Positions 28,329 to 36,933 of a stretch of DNA of 64,000 nucleotides are shown piece after piece. Positions within the stretch are counted from its first letter, which is position 1. Every line of letters starts with the position of its first letter. The DNA comes from Planctomycetota bacterium (lineage in GTDB: Bacteria > Planctomycetota > Phycisphaerae > Phycisphaerales > SM1A02), in the NCBI GenBank assembly GCA_022566535.1, contig JADFIR010000013.1:17890-81889 (forward strand), given 5' to 3'. A model generated the notes under the pieces. It was not told where the DNA came from. It did no database searches and was given only the letters and a program-made list of their open reading frames with translations. A program made the translations under genes and the position numbers.

Positions 28329-29432
28329 GTCTCTTTGGGACGCTTCCCGCAGGATGCGCTTTTCCTTTTCAGTGAGGCTATGCAGCCCGCCGGCGCTGAT
28401 CTTGTCGAGAATGCGATCAACCTGGCCGCGCCGGGCGGTGGATCGACGGAAAACGGATCGTCCGCGCTTGCCCCGGTAGTGGTGCGAGGTGGGATCGACT
28501 CGCCCCAGGATGTCGAAGAACCCGTGGAGGTGCTGGGGGTGGCGGATGAAATAGAACCCGGCGATGGCCCCCCCGAGGTGCCCGGCTTCGCCGCCAGCGT
28601 TCGGCCCGCCGCGGATCACCCAGAACAGCGCCAGCGCCACCAGAGCATAGGCGAGTGTTCTCAAGCGCATCGGGACGAAGAGGAATAGCAGCACGGTGGC
28701 ATTCGGGGCTAGAAACGCCCCGGCCATCAGCACGCCGAACACGCCCGCGGAGGCGCCGATCAACGGTGTATTGGGATTATTGAACAGGAGGCCGCGTATC
28801 TGCACATCGGACCCGAAGAACTGCGTCGCGACGTATCCGCCGAGGTTCAACAAGCAATACATCAAAGCGCCGAAGATGCCGCACAGCAGGTAGAACGCGA
28901 GGTAACGCTTCGAACCGAGGTATCGTTCGACCATGGAGCCGAAGAAATACAGTGCCAGCATGTTGAAGAACAAATGCAAATGGTCGGCGTGCAGGAACTG
29001 GAAGCCGATCAACCGCCAGAACTCCATCTTCATGAAGCCCCGCGCCGTGGAGAAGTGCAGGAAGCTCGCAATTGAATGCATACCTCGGAAATGATTGACA
29101 GCGACCTTCACCCGTCCTTGCGGCGAATTCAAATACACCGACTGGCGGCCAAGCATGGGCTTGCCGCGCGAGTCGCGATGCGTCACCGTGACCCGCTCGT
29201 CCGGGACCAGCACAGAGGCGTCCAGTGCAGCGTAGTCCCGCGGCTCGATCACCGCTTGCGTCTGCATCAGTACCAAGCGTCTCGGGCTGAATTCATCGAT
29301 CACAAAGACCGCGATGCAGATCACGATGAGCCAGGTGTTGACCGACCACATACGCATCGACGTCAGCGGGTTGCGCCCCTGCGCCGGTCCAGGCGGCGGT
29401 CTGCGAATGTAGTCGCGGTCGTAAATCCCCAT
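28323..29432 (-). CDS. rhomboid family intramembrane serine protease
   Basis: 369 residues. Catalytic dyad: Ser228 in GASAG (226-230) and His285 in AGHLGGAIAGF. HLHLFFNML (151-159) is the conserved oxyanion-helix segment; six membrane segments run from about residue 30 to 295 (WLIVICIAVFVI, LAFYLLCGIFGALMYCLL, VFGVLMAGAFLA and others). An insertion of about 70 residues (60-130) between the first helix and the core is predicted to be periplasmic. The C-terminal tail ends in GQVDRILDKISAGGLHSLTE, matching the DUF6576-type tail of other rhomboids; the M50 protease upstream carries the same tail. Substrates are unknown. Confidence 0.93.
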   Translation of the reverse strand: MGIYDRDYIRRPPPGPAQGRNPLTSMRMWSVNTWLIVICIAVFVIDEFSPRRLVLMQTQAVIEPRDYAALDASVLVPDERVTVTHRDSRGKPMLGRQSVYLNSPQGRVKVAVNHFRGMHSIASFLHFSTARGFMKMEFWRLIGFQFLHADHLHLFFNMLALYFFGSMVERYLGSKRYLAFYLLCGIFGALMYCLLNLGGYVATQFFGSDVQIRGLLFNNPNTPLIGASAGVFGVLMAGAFLAPNATVLLFLFVPMRLRTLAYALVALALFWVIRGGPNAGGEAGHLGGAIAGFYFIRHPQHLHGFFDILGRVDPTSHHYRGKRGRSVFRRSTARRGQVDRILDKISAGGLHSLTEKEKRILREASQRDA

Positions 29433-29495
29433 GCGTAGGTCTTATTCGGATAGTCAGCAGCGTCCTGGCAACAATTCGATGCTGGGAGTTGTGTT

Positions 29496-30578
29496 CTACC
29501 GTTCCTGCCGCTTGCGCTGGGTGGCCCGTTTCAGCAGGCGCTTCTCAGCTGCGGAGAGGCTCTCCATTCCGGACTCGGCGATCTTGTGAAGGATCTGGTC
29601 GACCTGCCCGGACTCCTGCTGCTGCCGCAGGGCGCGGCGTTCGACTCGCCGCTGCCGCCGGGACAACCTGGCCGGCTCGACGTTGGCCGGCTCGCCTTGA
29701 TCCACGCTCGCCGCGAACAAATCAAACTCACCGCCCATGAACTGTTCGGTGAACTCAAGCTGCTTGTGCGTGATGTAACAGGTGATCCCGCCGAACACCG
29801 CAATCATCACCAGCATCACGCTGGGCATGACGAATCCCGTGACGCCCAGCGCAATGGCTCCGACATATCCTACGCGGACCGTGAACCGCATCGACCGGGC
29901 ATAGCCGATCCTCGGCCAAAGTGCCGCCTGCACGATCCGCCCTCCGTCCAGTGGGAAGATCGGCAGGAGATTGAACAGCAGCAGCACCAAGCTCAACGCA
30001 TTGATCCAGAACAGGGTCATGTGCGCCCAGGAGCGCGCAATCTCAGGATGCGACAGCCCGGCCCCGATACTCAAGGGGTTCGGGACGGCGACCCCCCACC
30101 ACACACCGGTGATGAACCCCAGCATCGTCGCCGCCGAGAAACAAATCACGACATTGACCATGGGCCCGCCGATGACGGTGATCAGATGTGCCTTCCAATG
30201 GTGGGGCGGCCGGCAATACGCCAGCCCGCCCAGCGGCCACATGAGGATCTCATCCGCCTCGCCCCCGGCCCACCGGCACGCCAGGCAGTGGCCGAACTCG
30301 TGGAAAAGGACAATCCCAAACAGGCAGACCATCGCCAGCGCCATCGGTCCGAACCCCAGCGCTGCGCTCGCGGAGGCGGCTCGCAGCAACTCGATCACGA
30401 TAAAGACGAGGAAGATCACGTGCACCCGGACGGCGATACCCAGTAGACGTCCCGCGGGCACTGACCAGGTCATGGGATTATCCAGGGTGGGACGGAGGCC
30501 CTGCCAATCGCCGCCCGGGCGGCCGAACCGGCGCATCGGGTCATCGTCGGCGGGACCGTCACGATCATGCCAGCTCAT
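29496..30578 (-). CDS. site-2 protease family (M50) membrane metalloprotease
   Basis: 360 residues from the ATG at 30578, whose ATGA overlaps the stop of the nudix gene. The zinc site is HEFGH at 93-97 in LFHEFGHCLACRWAGGEA, and the third ligand Asp is in NLLPIFPLDGGRI. WPLGGLAYC and VIGGPMVNVVICF are the usual conserved segments of this SpoIVFB-like group. Several membrane helices span about 45-300. The C-terminal part is Arg/Gln-rich and ends GQVDQILHKIAESGMESLSA followed by AEKRLLKRATQ, close to the rhomboid tail downstream. It is the middle gene of nudix-M50-rhomboid, a likely membrane proteolysis unit. Confidence 0.92.
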   Translation of the reverse strand: MSWHDRDGPADDDPMRRFGRPGGDWQGLRPTLDNPMTWSVPAGRLLGIAVRVHVIFLVFIVIELLRAASASAALGFGPMALAMVCLFGIVLFHEFGHCLACRWAGGEADEILMWPLGGLAYCRPPHHWKAHLITVIGGPMVNVVICFSAATMLGFITGVWWGVAVPNPLSIGAGLSHPEIARSWAHMTLFWINALSLVLLLFNLLPIFPLDGGRIVQAALWPRIGYARSMRFTVRVGYVGAIALGVTGFVMPSVMLVMIAVFGGITCYITHKQLEFTEQFMGGEFDLFAASVDQGEPANVEPARLSRRQRRVERRALRQQQESGQVDQILHKIAESGMESLSAAEKRLLKRATQRKRQER

Positions 30579-31111
30579 GCCGAGAAGCCCCTGCTGTCTC
30601 GAACCCACATCATCAGCCCGGCGATCGTTTTGCCGTCGCGTATCCGGCCGGCGTCGATCATGGTCAGGGCATCATGGCGTGCGATGGTCTCGACCTCTAT
30701 CTGTTCGCCGAGATCGAGCCGTTGGCCCATGAATTGAAGATCTTCGGCCACAAACACGTGCATCAACTCATCACAGAAGCCCGGTGAAGTGTAGAACTCG
30801 CCGAGCTTTCGCAGGCGCCCGGGGCGGTAGCCGGTCTCTTCGACCAGCTCCCGGGAGGCGGCCTGGCGCGGCTCCTCGTCAGGCTCCAAGGTCCCGGCCG
30901 GCAACTCCCACAATTTCTGGTCCACAGCAATGCGATAGTTCCGGATCATCACCAGGCGATGCTGGTCCAGCAGCGGGACTACGAGCACCGCGCCAGGGTG
31001 GCGCACGATGTCGAGACAGACCCGGCGCCCCTGCTGGTCGGTCCAGGTCAGCGCCTCGACGCTGAACAGCTGCCCGCAATGCAATGTATGAACATCAACG
31101 GAGTCGTGCAT
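30575..31111 (-). CDS. NUDIX hydrolase (ADP-ribose pyrophosphatase type)
   Basis: 178 residues. The Nudix box lies at 73-95: G-TLEPDEEPRQAASRELVEET-G, satisfying GX5EX7REUXEEXGU. The preceding LDIVRHPGAVLVVPLLDQHRLVMIRNYR and WELPAG are typical of ADP-ribose/ADP-sugar pyrophosphatases of the NudF group, which hydrolyse ADP-ribose to AMP and ribose-5-phosphate. Its stop overlaps the start of the M50 gene (ATGA), so the two are translationally coupled. The start lies 28 bases from that of the divergent mlaF gene. Confidence 0.92.
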   Translation of the reverse strand: MHDSVDVHTLHCGQLFSVEALTWTDQQGRRVCLDIVRHPGAVLVVPLLDQHRLVMIRNYRIAVDQKLWELPAGTLEPDEEPRQAASRELVEETGYRPGRLRKLGEFYTSPGFCDELMHVFVAEDLQFMGQRLDLGEQIEVETIARHDALTMIDAGRIRDGKTIAGLMMWVRDSRGFSA

Positions 31112-31139
31112 CGCTATGTATGATCATATGTTGGGCCTC

Positions 31140-31988
31140 ATGAGCACGGACATCGACAATCACAATTCGGCCGACGGAATCGTCCAGCTGATCGGGGTCA
31201 GCAAATGGTTCGACGGGCTCGCAGCGCTCCGTGATGTGACATTGCAGTTCGCTTTGGGCAAGACCACTGTGGTGCTGGGCCCGAGCGGCTGTGGCAAGAC
31301 GGTCATGCTCAAGCATATCATCGGCCTGCTCAAACCCGACCGGGGTGAAGTCTGGTTCGACGGCAGCCGCATCGACACGCTGAGCGAGACGAGACTCGGC
31401 CCGATCCGGCGACAGTTCGGGTTTCTGTTCCAGCAGGGAGCCCTATTCGATTCGATGTCGGTTGGCGACAACGTGGGCTTCCCCCTCCTTGAGCACACCA
31501 ATCTGGCGGCGCCTCAGCGCCAGGAGCAGGTCCGGGCCATGCTGGGGATGGTCGGCATGACCGGCTCGATCGACAAGATGCCAGCGGAGCTGTCCGGAGG
31601 GCAGCGCCGGCGCGTCGCGCTGGCCAGGGCAATCGTCCTACACCCCAAGATCATCCTCTATGACGAGCCGACGACCGGGCTGGACCCCATTCGGGCCGGC
31701 GTCATCAACCACCTGATGCTCAGGCTTCAGCGCGAGCCCCGTATCACGAGCATCGTGGTCACTCACGACCTGGCCAGTGCGTTTCAAGTCGCGGACGTGA
31801 TGGTCATGCTCTACGATGGAACGGTCATTATGCAAGGCACGCCCCAAGAGTTTCGACAGTCCTCCAACCCGATCGTGCAGCGCTTCCTCCATGGTGAGCC
31901 GAGCGCAGCCGAGCGCGCGGCAATCGCCACCCGCAGCGACGATGACGTGGCGTCACGCCCAACCCCGCAACCAAACAACGGATCGTGA
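31140..31988 (+). CDS. mlaF: MlaF-type ABC transporter ATP-binding protein
   Basis: 282 residues from ATG 31140 (ATGs at 31116 and 31128 are alternatives; the earliest would leave 4 bases to the divergent gene). Walker A GPSGCGKT at 47-54, signature AELSGGQRRRVALARAI, Walker B IILYDEPTTGLDP, and the switch His in VVTHDL. The FGFLFQQGALFDSMSVGDNV segment is characteristic of MlaF-family ATPases, which power phospholipid movement between inner and outer membranes. mlaD overlaps its stop; no permease is next to them, but a MlaE homologue is at 51347-52186. Confidence 0.9.
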   Translation: MSTDIDNHNSADGIVQLIGVSKWFDGLAALRDVTLQFALGKTTVVLGPSGCGKTVMLKHIIGLLKPDRGEVWFDGSRIDTLSETRLGPIRRQFGFLFQQGALFDSMSVGDNVGFPLLEHTNLAAPQRQEQVRAMLGMVGMTGSIDKMPAELSGGQRRRVALARAIVLHPKIILYDEPTTGLDPIRAGVINHLMLRLQREPRITSIVVTHDLASAFQVADVMVMLYDGTVIMQGTPQEFRQSSNPIVQRFLHGEPSAAERAAIATRSDDDVASRPTPQPNNGS

Positions 31989-32839
31989 CAGAGACCGCTA
32001 GAAACTTCCTGATCGGCCTCACCACACTTGCCGCCTTGGTCGGCCTGGCGTATCTGCTGTATCGCTTCGGCGAGCTGGAAGCCATAGTGAACCCGCGGTA
32101 CGACGTTACGATCAACGCCACCCATGCAGCCGGCCTGCGGCAGGGGAGTACCATCGAACTCAACGGCGTGCCCGTCGGCGTCGTCAGTCAACTGACCACC
32201 GCTCAGGACTCGCAGTACCCAGTCCACATCACCGCGCAGATCAATCACTCACAGCAGATACCGGCTGATGTCGTGCTCTACGCGGCCACGTCGCTGCTAG
32301 GCGGCAGTGCCACTCTGCAGTTGGAAGCCCCCCGGACCGAATCCGGCGAGCCCCCACAGTTCCTGCCTACCGATGGCTCGGCTGAGATCAATCGGAAGAT
32401 CCTCAGCCGCCTGATCGAGCAGATTACCGCTGAGCTGGCCCCGTTGATCGAGGCGGTGGAAATGGCCAAACGCTGGCTGGGCGATGAGCAGCTACAAGCC
32501 GACACGCACCAGGCCGTCCGCAAGGTCACCGAGCTGATCGACCGCGCCGGCGACGCCTTGGAAACATTCAGCCAAGCGGCGGCCGGGCTCGAAGCCGACG
32601 TGGCTCAGGTCACCAAGCGGCTGTTGCCGGTCCTCGATGAACTTGCCACCACGCTCGAAGAGATACGGCAGTTGACCCGCCTAGCCAGGCAAGGCGAGGG
32701 CACGATCGGCCAATTGTTGAACAACCCCGATCTGTACGAATCGCTCACCGACGCGGTGACCCGTCTGGAGCGTGTCCTCAGCGAGGTCCAACCACTCATT
32801 GAGAAGATCAAGGCGGAAGGGTTGCGCTCGGTGTATTAA
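31985..32839 (+). CDS. mlaD: MlaD family MCE-domain protein
   Basis: 284 residues from a GTG that overlaps the mlaF stop (GTGA). One N-terminal membrane helix (NFLIGLTTLAALVGLAYLLY) is followed by an MCE domain: YDVTINATHAAGLRQGSTIELNGVPVG, then VVSQL, with DVVLYAATSLLGGSATLQLE. The C-terminal 150 residues are helical and charged (QAVRKVTELIDRAGDALETF and similar), which in the family form a coiled tunnel for lipids. Translational coupling shows it belongs with mlaF. The next gene is convergent. Confidence 0.9.
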   Translation: MTETARNFLIGLTTLAALVGLAYLLYRFGELEAIVNPRYDVTINATHAAGLRQGSTIELNGVPVGVVSQLTTAQDSQYPVHITAQINHSQQIPADVVLYAATSLLGGSATLQLEAPRTESGEPPQFLPTDGSAEINRKILSRLIEQITAELAPLIEAVEMAKRWLGDEQLQADTHQAVRKVTELIDRAGDALETFSQAAAGLEADVAQVTKRLLPVLDELATTLEEIRQLTRLARQGEGTIGQLLNNPDLYESLTDAVTRLERVLSEVQPLIEKIKAEGLRSVY

Positions 32840-32964
32840 TCTGGAACGATATCGCCCCCGCAGCCGGGCAAATGTACCTTCCCTCACGAGCACCGGACGC
32901 GCCTCGGCCGCCTCCTGACGTGACGTGCGCGGCTCGTTCTATCGCTACGCTAGCCGCGACCGCT

Positions 32965-33600
32965 TTAGTCGGCGACCACGGCGATCTCCACCCGTCGGCT
33001 CTGGGCCTTGGTGGACCTAGGCTGGTTCGGCCCAAAGCTGGCGAGCGAGATCCGCTTACCCGAGACACCCTTGGAGGTAAGATAATCCCGAACGGCATAG
33101 GCTCGGGCAAATCCAAGGTGGTAGTTGCTCTTGTGGCCGCTCTTGCGGATCGGGTCCGCGTCCGTGTGGCCCACAATCCGTATCGGCCGGCCAGCGTAGC
33201 CGCGATTGAGCACAGACGCAACGGCATCCAGTGATCTCTTCGCCGAAGATTTGAGCGTGGTCTTCCCGGACGCAAACAGCACATCGCTTTGCACCGTCAC
33301 GGTGACCTCGCCGGCACCGTACGCCGCCGAAACGTAGGGGATGGATTCAAAACCGGTCGCCCGAGCCGGCGCCTGCTCCGAGTTCCCCATGTCGCGTCGC
33401 AGCTGGGCCAGTTGCAATGACTTGTCACGGATTCCCTGCTGGGCCTCGGCCAAGGCCGAGTTTCGATCCGAGAGTTGAAGCCGAAGGTCTTCGTTCTCTT
33501 CGGTCAACAGTGCGTTTTGATCCTTGAGGTCAGCGTTGCAGCCAGCCAGGAGTAAGCCCGCGGCCGACATGCCCAATACCGTCATCCATGAAACGCGCAT
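32965..33600 (-). CDS. OmpA family lipoprotein
   Basis: 211 residues from the ATG at 33600, with AAGGA about 9 bases upstream. Signal sequence with lipobox LLLAGC (Cys21). A coiled-coil stretch (about 25-75, LKDQNALLTEENEDLRLQLS) leads to a C-terminal OmpA-like peptidoglycan-binding domain: DVLFASGKTTLKSSAKRSLD, RIVGHTDADPI, then NYHLGFARAYAVRDYL with the conserved Leu/Arg, and SLASFGPNQP and RRVEIAVV at the end. It should tether the outer membrane to the wall. The second OmpA lipoprotein at 49392 has the same plan. The upstream frame extension has no signal and was not used. Confidence 0.9.
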   Translation of the reverse strand: MRVSWMTVLGMSAAGLLLAGCNADLKDQNALLTEENEDLRLQLSDRNSALAEAQQGIRDKSLQLAQLRRDMGNSEQAPARATGFESIPYVSAAYGAGEVTVTVQSDVLFASGKTTLKSSAKRSLDAVASVLNRGYAGRPIRIVGHTDADPIRKSGHKSNYHLGFARAYAVRDYLTSKGVSGKRISLASFGPNQPRSTKAQSRRVEIAVVAD

Positions 33601-33676
33601 CGCTTGCATCCTTATCTGAGTCGGTTCACAGAAACCTGCCGCGTGCCTCCAGCGGGCAGCATTGCTGCCGGCAATT

Positions 33677-34996
33677 TCACTCCAACCCGGCGCCGCTGTC
33701 CAGCCCCGCCCGTCCAACCAATCCCATATCGGCAGAGTCTCCGGCCGGCTTGGGCGTCAATTGGGGAGTCCCCGGCGATATCGCCGGGGCCGAACGAACC
33801 AGCCGCGGCTGCGGCAACCAGGGCGTATACCTCGCTTGCACCCAGTTGATTGCGGGCCGGCTCATGAGAACCACCAGCGTGGCCACAGCTAGATGAGGGC
33901 CAAAGGGCAGCGCACGCCGCGCTCCTCTGAACACCGACCCGAATCCCATCGACACAAACGCCCAGGCCAGGCCAAAAAACGGCGCCAACAAGAAAACGAA
34001 GATGGGATCGACCCATCCCAGCGTCGCCCCGACCGCCCCCAGGAGGTGCGGATCGCCAAGCCCCATCGCTTCGCGGCCGAAGGCGAGAGTGCCGAGAATG
34101 CGGACCGCCCACAGAATCCCCGCCCCTGTCAGGTACCCCATGATGCTGCCCCCGATCGATTGAAGAACAACCGGCGGCGGTCCGGCCGGGAACCGGGCAC
34201 CAACGAAAAACCCTGCCACCAGCCCGATGATGCACGGCAGGAGAAACACCAGCTCCACGCCCATCTCTCGCCGGGCGTGCGGATAGTCAGCCAGCGTCTC
34301 GCCGTCCTTCAAATGCTCGTCGTAGTCCGCGAAGCTATAGCGCAATACCCCCAGCTTCAGCAGGACCATCGCCACGCCGATGCCCAGCATCCCGCCACAG
34401 GCGACCGCGAACCATTGCCAGTCGGCGGCCGGAATCGGCCACAAGCCCATTGCACGAGGAACGGACCCCAGCAGGGCCTGCAGGGAATAGGCCACGACCG
34501 CCATAAGTGTCACCGCCAACGGAATCTGGATGGGGATCGTGAACGTACGAGCGTCGATGACGGTCATCGCCACCAGAGCTGCCAGCAGAAAGGCGTGGGC
34601 GATGAAGGCCGGGGAGGTGCGAAACACCCAGTTGTAGTACCACCAGTCACCGCCGACACTCCCCCACCACGCCACGCGCGGCCCAGCCATGTAATACGCC
34701 GCGTACAGTCCGAGGAAGATCATGGCCATGATCAGCTCGATGATCATGTATTGCGGGCTGACCTTGACTTGGCAATGCGCGCACCGGCCTCGGACCAGAA
34801 ACCACCCCAGGATCGGCAGGTTCTCTCGCCACGACAGGCGGGCCCCACAGGTGGGACAGCGGCTCGGCGGGCTGATCACGCTCATCCCCGCCGGCAAGCG
34901 GTAGATCACGACGTTGATGAAGCTGCCGACGATCGCCCCGAACGCAAAGACAAACACCGCCACAGGAAGATGCTGGTAGAGCTTCCAAAGCGGCAT
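33677..34996 (-). CDS. pilD: prepilin peptidase (type IV leader peptidase, A24)
   Basis: 439 residues from ATG 34996 (MPLWKLYQHL). PilD-type enzymes cut type IV prepilin-like leaders and N-methylate the new end. The zinc-binding four-cysteine set of the N-terminal domain is CPTC (47, 50) and CAHC (72, 75); GSFINVVIYRLP (24-35) precedes it. The aspartates are in VIDARTFTIP and in GLGDPHLLGAVGA (about 360), matching the family's GxGD. About eight membrane helices. The protein is longer than usual because of an insertion between the first and second catalytic regions (KDGETLADYPHARRE segment). A candidate substrate is the prepilin at 53708. Confidence 0.93.
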   Translation of the reverse strand: MPLWKLYQHLPVAVFVFAFGAIVGSFINVVIYRLPAGMSVISPPSRCPTCGARLSWRENLPILGWFLVRGRCAHCQVKVSPQYMIIELIMAMIFLGLYAAYYMAGPRVAWWGSVGGDWWYYNWVFRTSPAFIAHAFLLAALVAMTVIDARTFTIPIQIPLAVTLMAVVAYSLQALLGSVPRAMGLWPIPAADWQWFAVACGGMLGIGVAMVLLKLGVLRYSFADYDEHLKDGETLADYPHARREMGVELVFLLPCIIGLVAGFFVGARFPAGPPPVVLQSIGGSIMGYLTGAGILWAVRILGTLAFGREAMGLGDPHLLGAVGATLGWVDPIFVFLLAPFFGLAWAFVSMGFGSVFRGARRALPFGPHLAVATLVVLMSRPAINWVQARYTPWLPQPRLVRSAPAISPGTPQLTPKPAGDSADMGLVGRAGLDSGAGLE

Positions 34997-35054
34997 GGTC
35001 TGGGCGAGAAAGCAGGAGAAGGCACAAGGCATTAGGCACGAGGCATTGGGGGGC

Positions 35055-35324
35055 TCACTTCGGCTGGGTCTGCTGGGCGTCAGAGGAATCACCGGCAGCG
35101 TCCTGGGCCGTCATCCGCTGAACCTGTTGCTCAGCCACATCAAGGATTCCACGGCATCGCTTGAGCAGGGCCGCGCCCCGACGGTATTCGGTCAGGCTCT
35201 CTTGGAGCCCAACCTGACCCTGCTCGATGCGCTCAATGATCGACTCGAGCTCCTCAATGGCCTGCTCGTAGCTCATCTTCTGGGGGCCTGGGCGAGTGTC
35301 CGCGGCGTTCTTGGGCGACATCAT
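35055..35324 (-). CDS. xseB: exodeoxyribonuclease VII small subunit
   Basis: 89 residues. The conserved MSYEQAIEELESIIERIEQG and ESLTEYRRGAALLKRC motifs identify XseB, which with XseA forms exonuclease VII, degrading single-stranded DNA from both ends. The first 16 residues and the Gln/Ala tail are not conserved. It starts 9 bases downstream of the xseA stop, in the usual xseA-xseB order. Confidence 0.95.
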   Translation of the reverse strand: MMSPKNAADTRPGPQKMSYEQAIEELESIIERIEQGQVGLQESLTEYRRGAALLKRCRGILDVAEQQVQRMTAQDAAGDSSDAQQTQPK

Positions 35325-35333
35325 TCGGAGAAT

Positions 35334-36893
35334 CTACCGGGACCGGTCGAAGAGGTCCATCTGAGAAGCCGATGCGTCCGCGGGGTCGCTGTGGGCCAAG
35401 CGGCCTCCGGCGTTACCCACGATCGATTCAATCGAGCCATCCGTAACCCGGGTCACGATCAACTGCCCCCTCCGCACATCGCGTGTTGACCGAATCAGCC
35501 GGCCGTCTGCGGTCATCGTAGAGGTGTAGCCGCGGGTGAGCACGCGATGCGGATCGATGCTGCCCAACTGTCGATCGAACGCCCCCAGGCGAGCGTCAAC
35601 TCGTCTCAGGTTCATCGCCACGGCTCGGCCGAGTCGGCGACGATGCATAAGAAGTGCGTTCCGTTGATCGACCCGCCACCGCAGGGCGCGACCGATACGA
35701 TCATGCAACACGGCCAGTTGCTCCCGACGCCGCGAAGCTAACACTTCCGGTCGCAGCCGGTAAAGTCGCCCAGCCAGGCGTTCGAATCGCAGCTGCCGGC
35801 GAGCAATACACGCCTGGAGACCGTGTCGAAGATCGCGATGCCGGCCGTCGATGATCTCCCGAGCCTGCCTGAGCCGGGAGCCGGGATCTCGGAACAGCTC
35901 AAAGCGGGCGGCGGCGTCAAAACGGTGCCGCTGGCGCTCGAGGAGGCGCTTCAGGAGAAACGCCAGCCGCTGCTGAAGGTGGCTGACCTGTTCGTGCAGT
36001 TGCGAGGCGGCGGGAATCAGCCGCATCACCGCCTGGGTTGGCGTGGCCGCCCGGCAATCCGCCACCAGCTCGATCACGGTTGTGTCCGATTCGTGCCCGA
36101 TGGCCGCCACCACGGGGACGGTGCACTTGAATGCCGCATCTGCGACCACCCGCTCGTTGAACGTCCACAGATCCTCAGCCGATCCGCCCCCGCGCGTGAC
36201 CAGGATCACATCCACGCCGAGCCGCGTTCGCTGCCGATCGATCCGGCGGATTGCGCCGGCCACCTGCTCGGCGGCCCCTTCGCCCTGCACCCGCACATCG
36301 ATCAGCAGCAGCCTCACCGCCTTGCAACGCTGGGCGGCGGTTGCCATCACGTCGCGCCAAGCCGCCGAGCTTGCCGAGGTAATCACCGCGATACGCCCTG
36401 GAAAAACCGGGAGCGGCCTCTTTCGAGCCTCATCGAAATACCCCAGGCGGCGAAGCTCCTCGCACATCGCGCGAAACCGAAGCTCAAGCGCTCCTGCACC
36501 CACCCCCTTGAGCTGATTGACGTACAATTGCGTGCGACCCTGGGGCGCATAGTGGCTCAGGTGGCCCACCACAATCACTTCATCGCCTTCCGCGGGAACG
36601 AAGCCGAAGCTCTTGGCCGACGACGCCCAGGCCACGCAATTCAGCACCGCCGCTTCGTCTTTGAGCGAAAAGTACCAGTGGTTGGCACAGCTGAGGTTGC
36701 TGACCTCGCCGATCACCCGTAGCGGCGACGGGACGTGCTGCTGGAGTGTGGATTTGATCAGCTCGGCGGCCTGGCTGACGGTCAGGTGATCGGCGTCGGG
36801 AGGCCGGCGGCCGACTTGCCGTCGGCGAGGGCTCGGCCGGGCCTCGGCTTCAGGACCGGCAACCTGGTCGGGATCGAATGGCAGCCGCTGCAT
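35334..36893 (-). CDS. xseA: exodeoxyribonuclease VII large subunit
   Basis: 519 residues from the ATG at 36893 (MQRLPFDPDQ). N-terminal OB domain: LTVSQAAELIKSTLQQHVPSPL, GEVSNLSCANHWYFSLKDE. Catalytic core: RIAVITSASSAAWRDVMAT, VDVILVTRGGGSAEDLWTFN, VVAAIGHESDTTVIELVADC and AATPTQAVMRL. The long Arg-rich coiled coil of the family follows, then RGYTSTMTADGRLIRS near the C-terminus. Divergent from recG with 40 bases between starts, so both promoters are packed into a very short region. Confidence 0.96.
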   Translation of the reverse strand: MQRLPFDPDQVAGPEAEARPSPRRRQVGRRPPDADHLTVSQAAELIKSTLQQHVPSPLRVIGEVSNLSCANHWYFSLKDEAAVLNCVAWASSAKSFGFVPAEGDEVIVVGHLSHYAPQGRTQLYVNQLKGVGAGALELRFRAMCEELRRLGYFDEARKRPLPVFPGRIAVITSASSAAWRDVMATAAQRCKAVRLLLIDVRVQGEGAAEQVAGAIRRIDRQRTRLGVDVILVTRGGGSAEDLWTFNERVVADAAFKCTVPVVAAIGHESDTTVIELVADCRAATPTQAVMRLIPAASQLHEQVSHLQQRLAFLLKRLLERQRHRFDAAARFELFRDPGSRLRQAREIIDGRHRDLRHGLQACIARRQLRFERLAGRLYRLRPEVLASRRREQLAVLHDRIGRALRWRVDQRNALLMHRRRLGRAVAMNLRRVDARLGAFDRQLGSIDPHRVLTRGYTSTMTADGRLIRSTRDVRRGQLIVTRVTDGSIESIVGNAGGRLAHSDPADASASQMDLFDRSR

Positions 36894-36933
36894 GCGGCAA
36901 TGATATGGTGGGCATAACACCGGCGATACCGTG

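Noticed and set aside
33893..35035. Plus-strand 380-residue frame
   Set aside because: Antisense to the prepilin peptidase; Arg/His/Pro-rich shadow translation.
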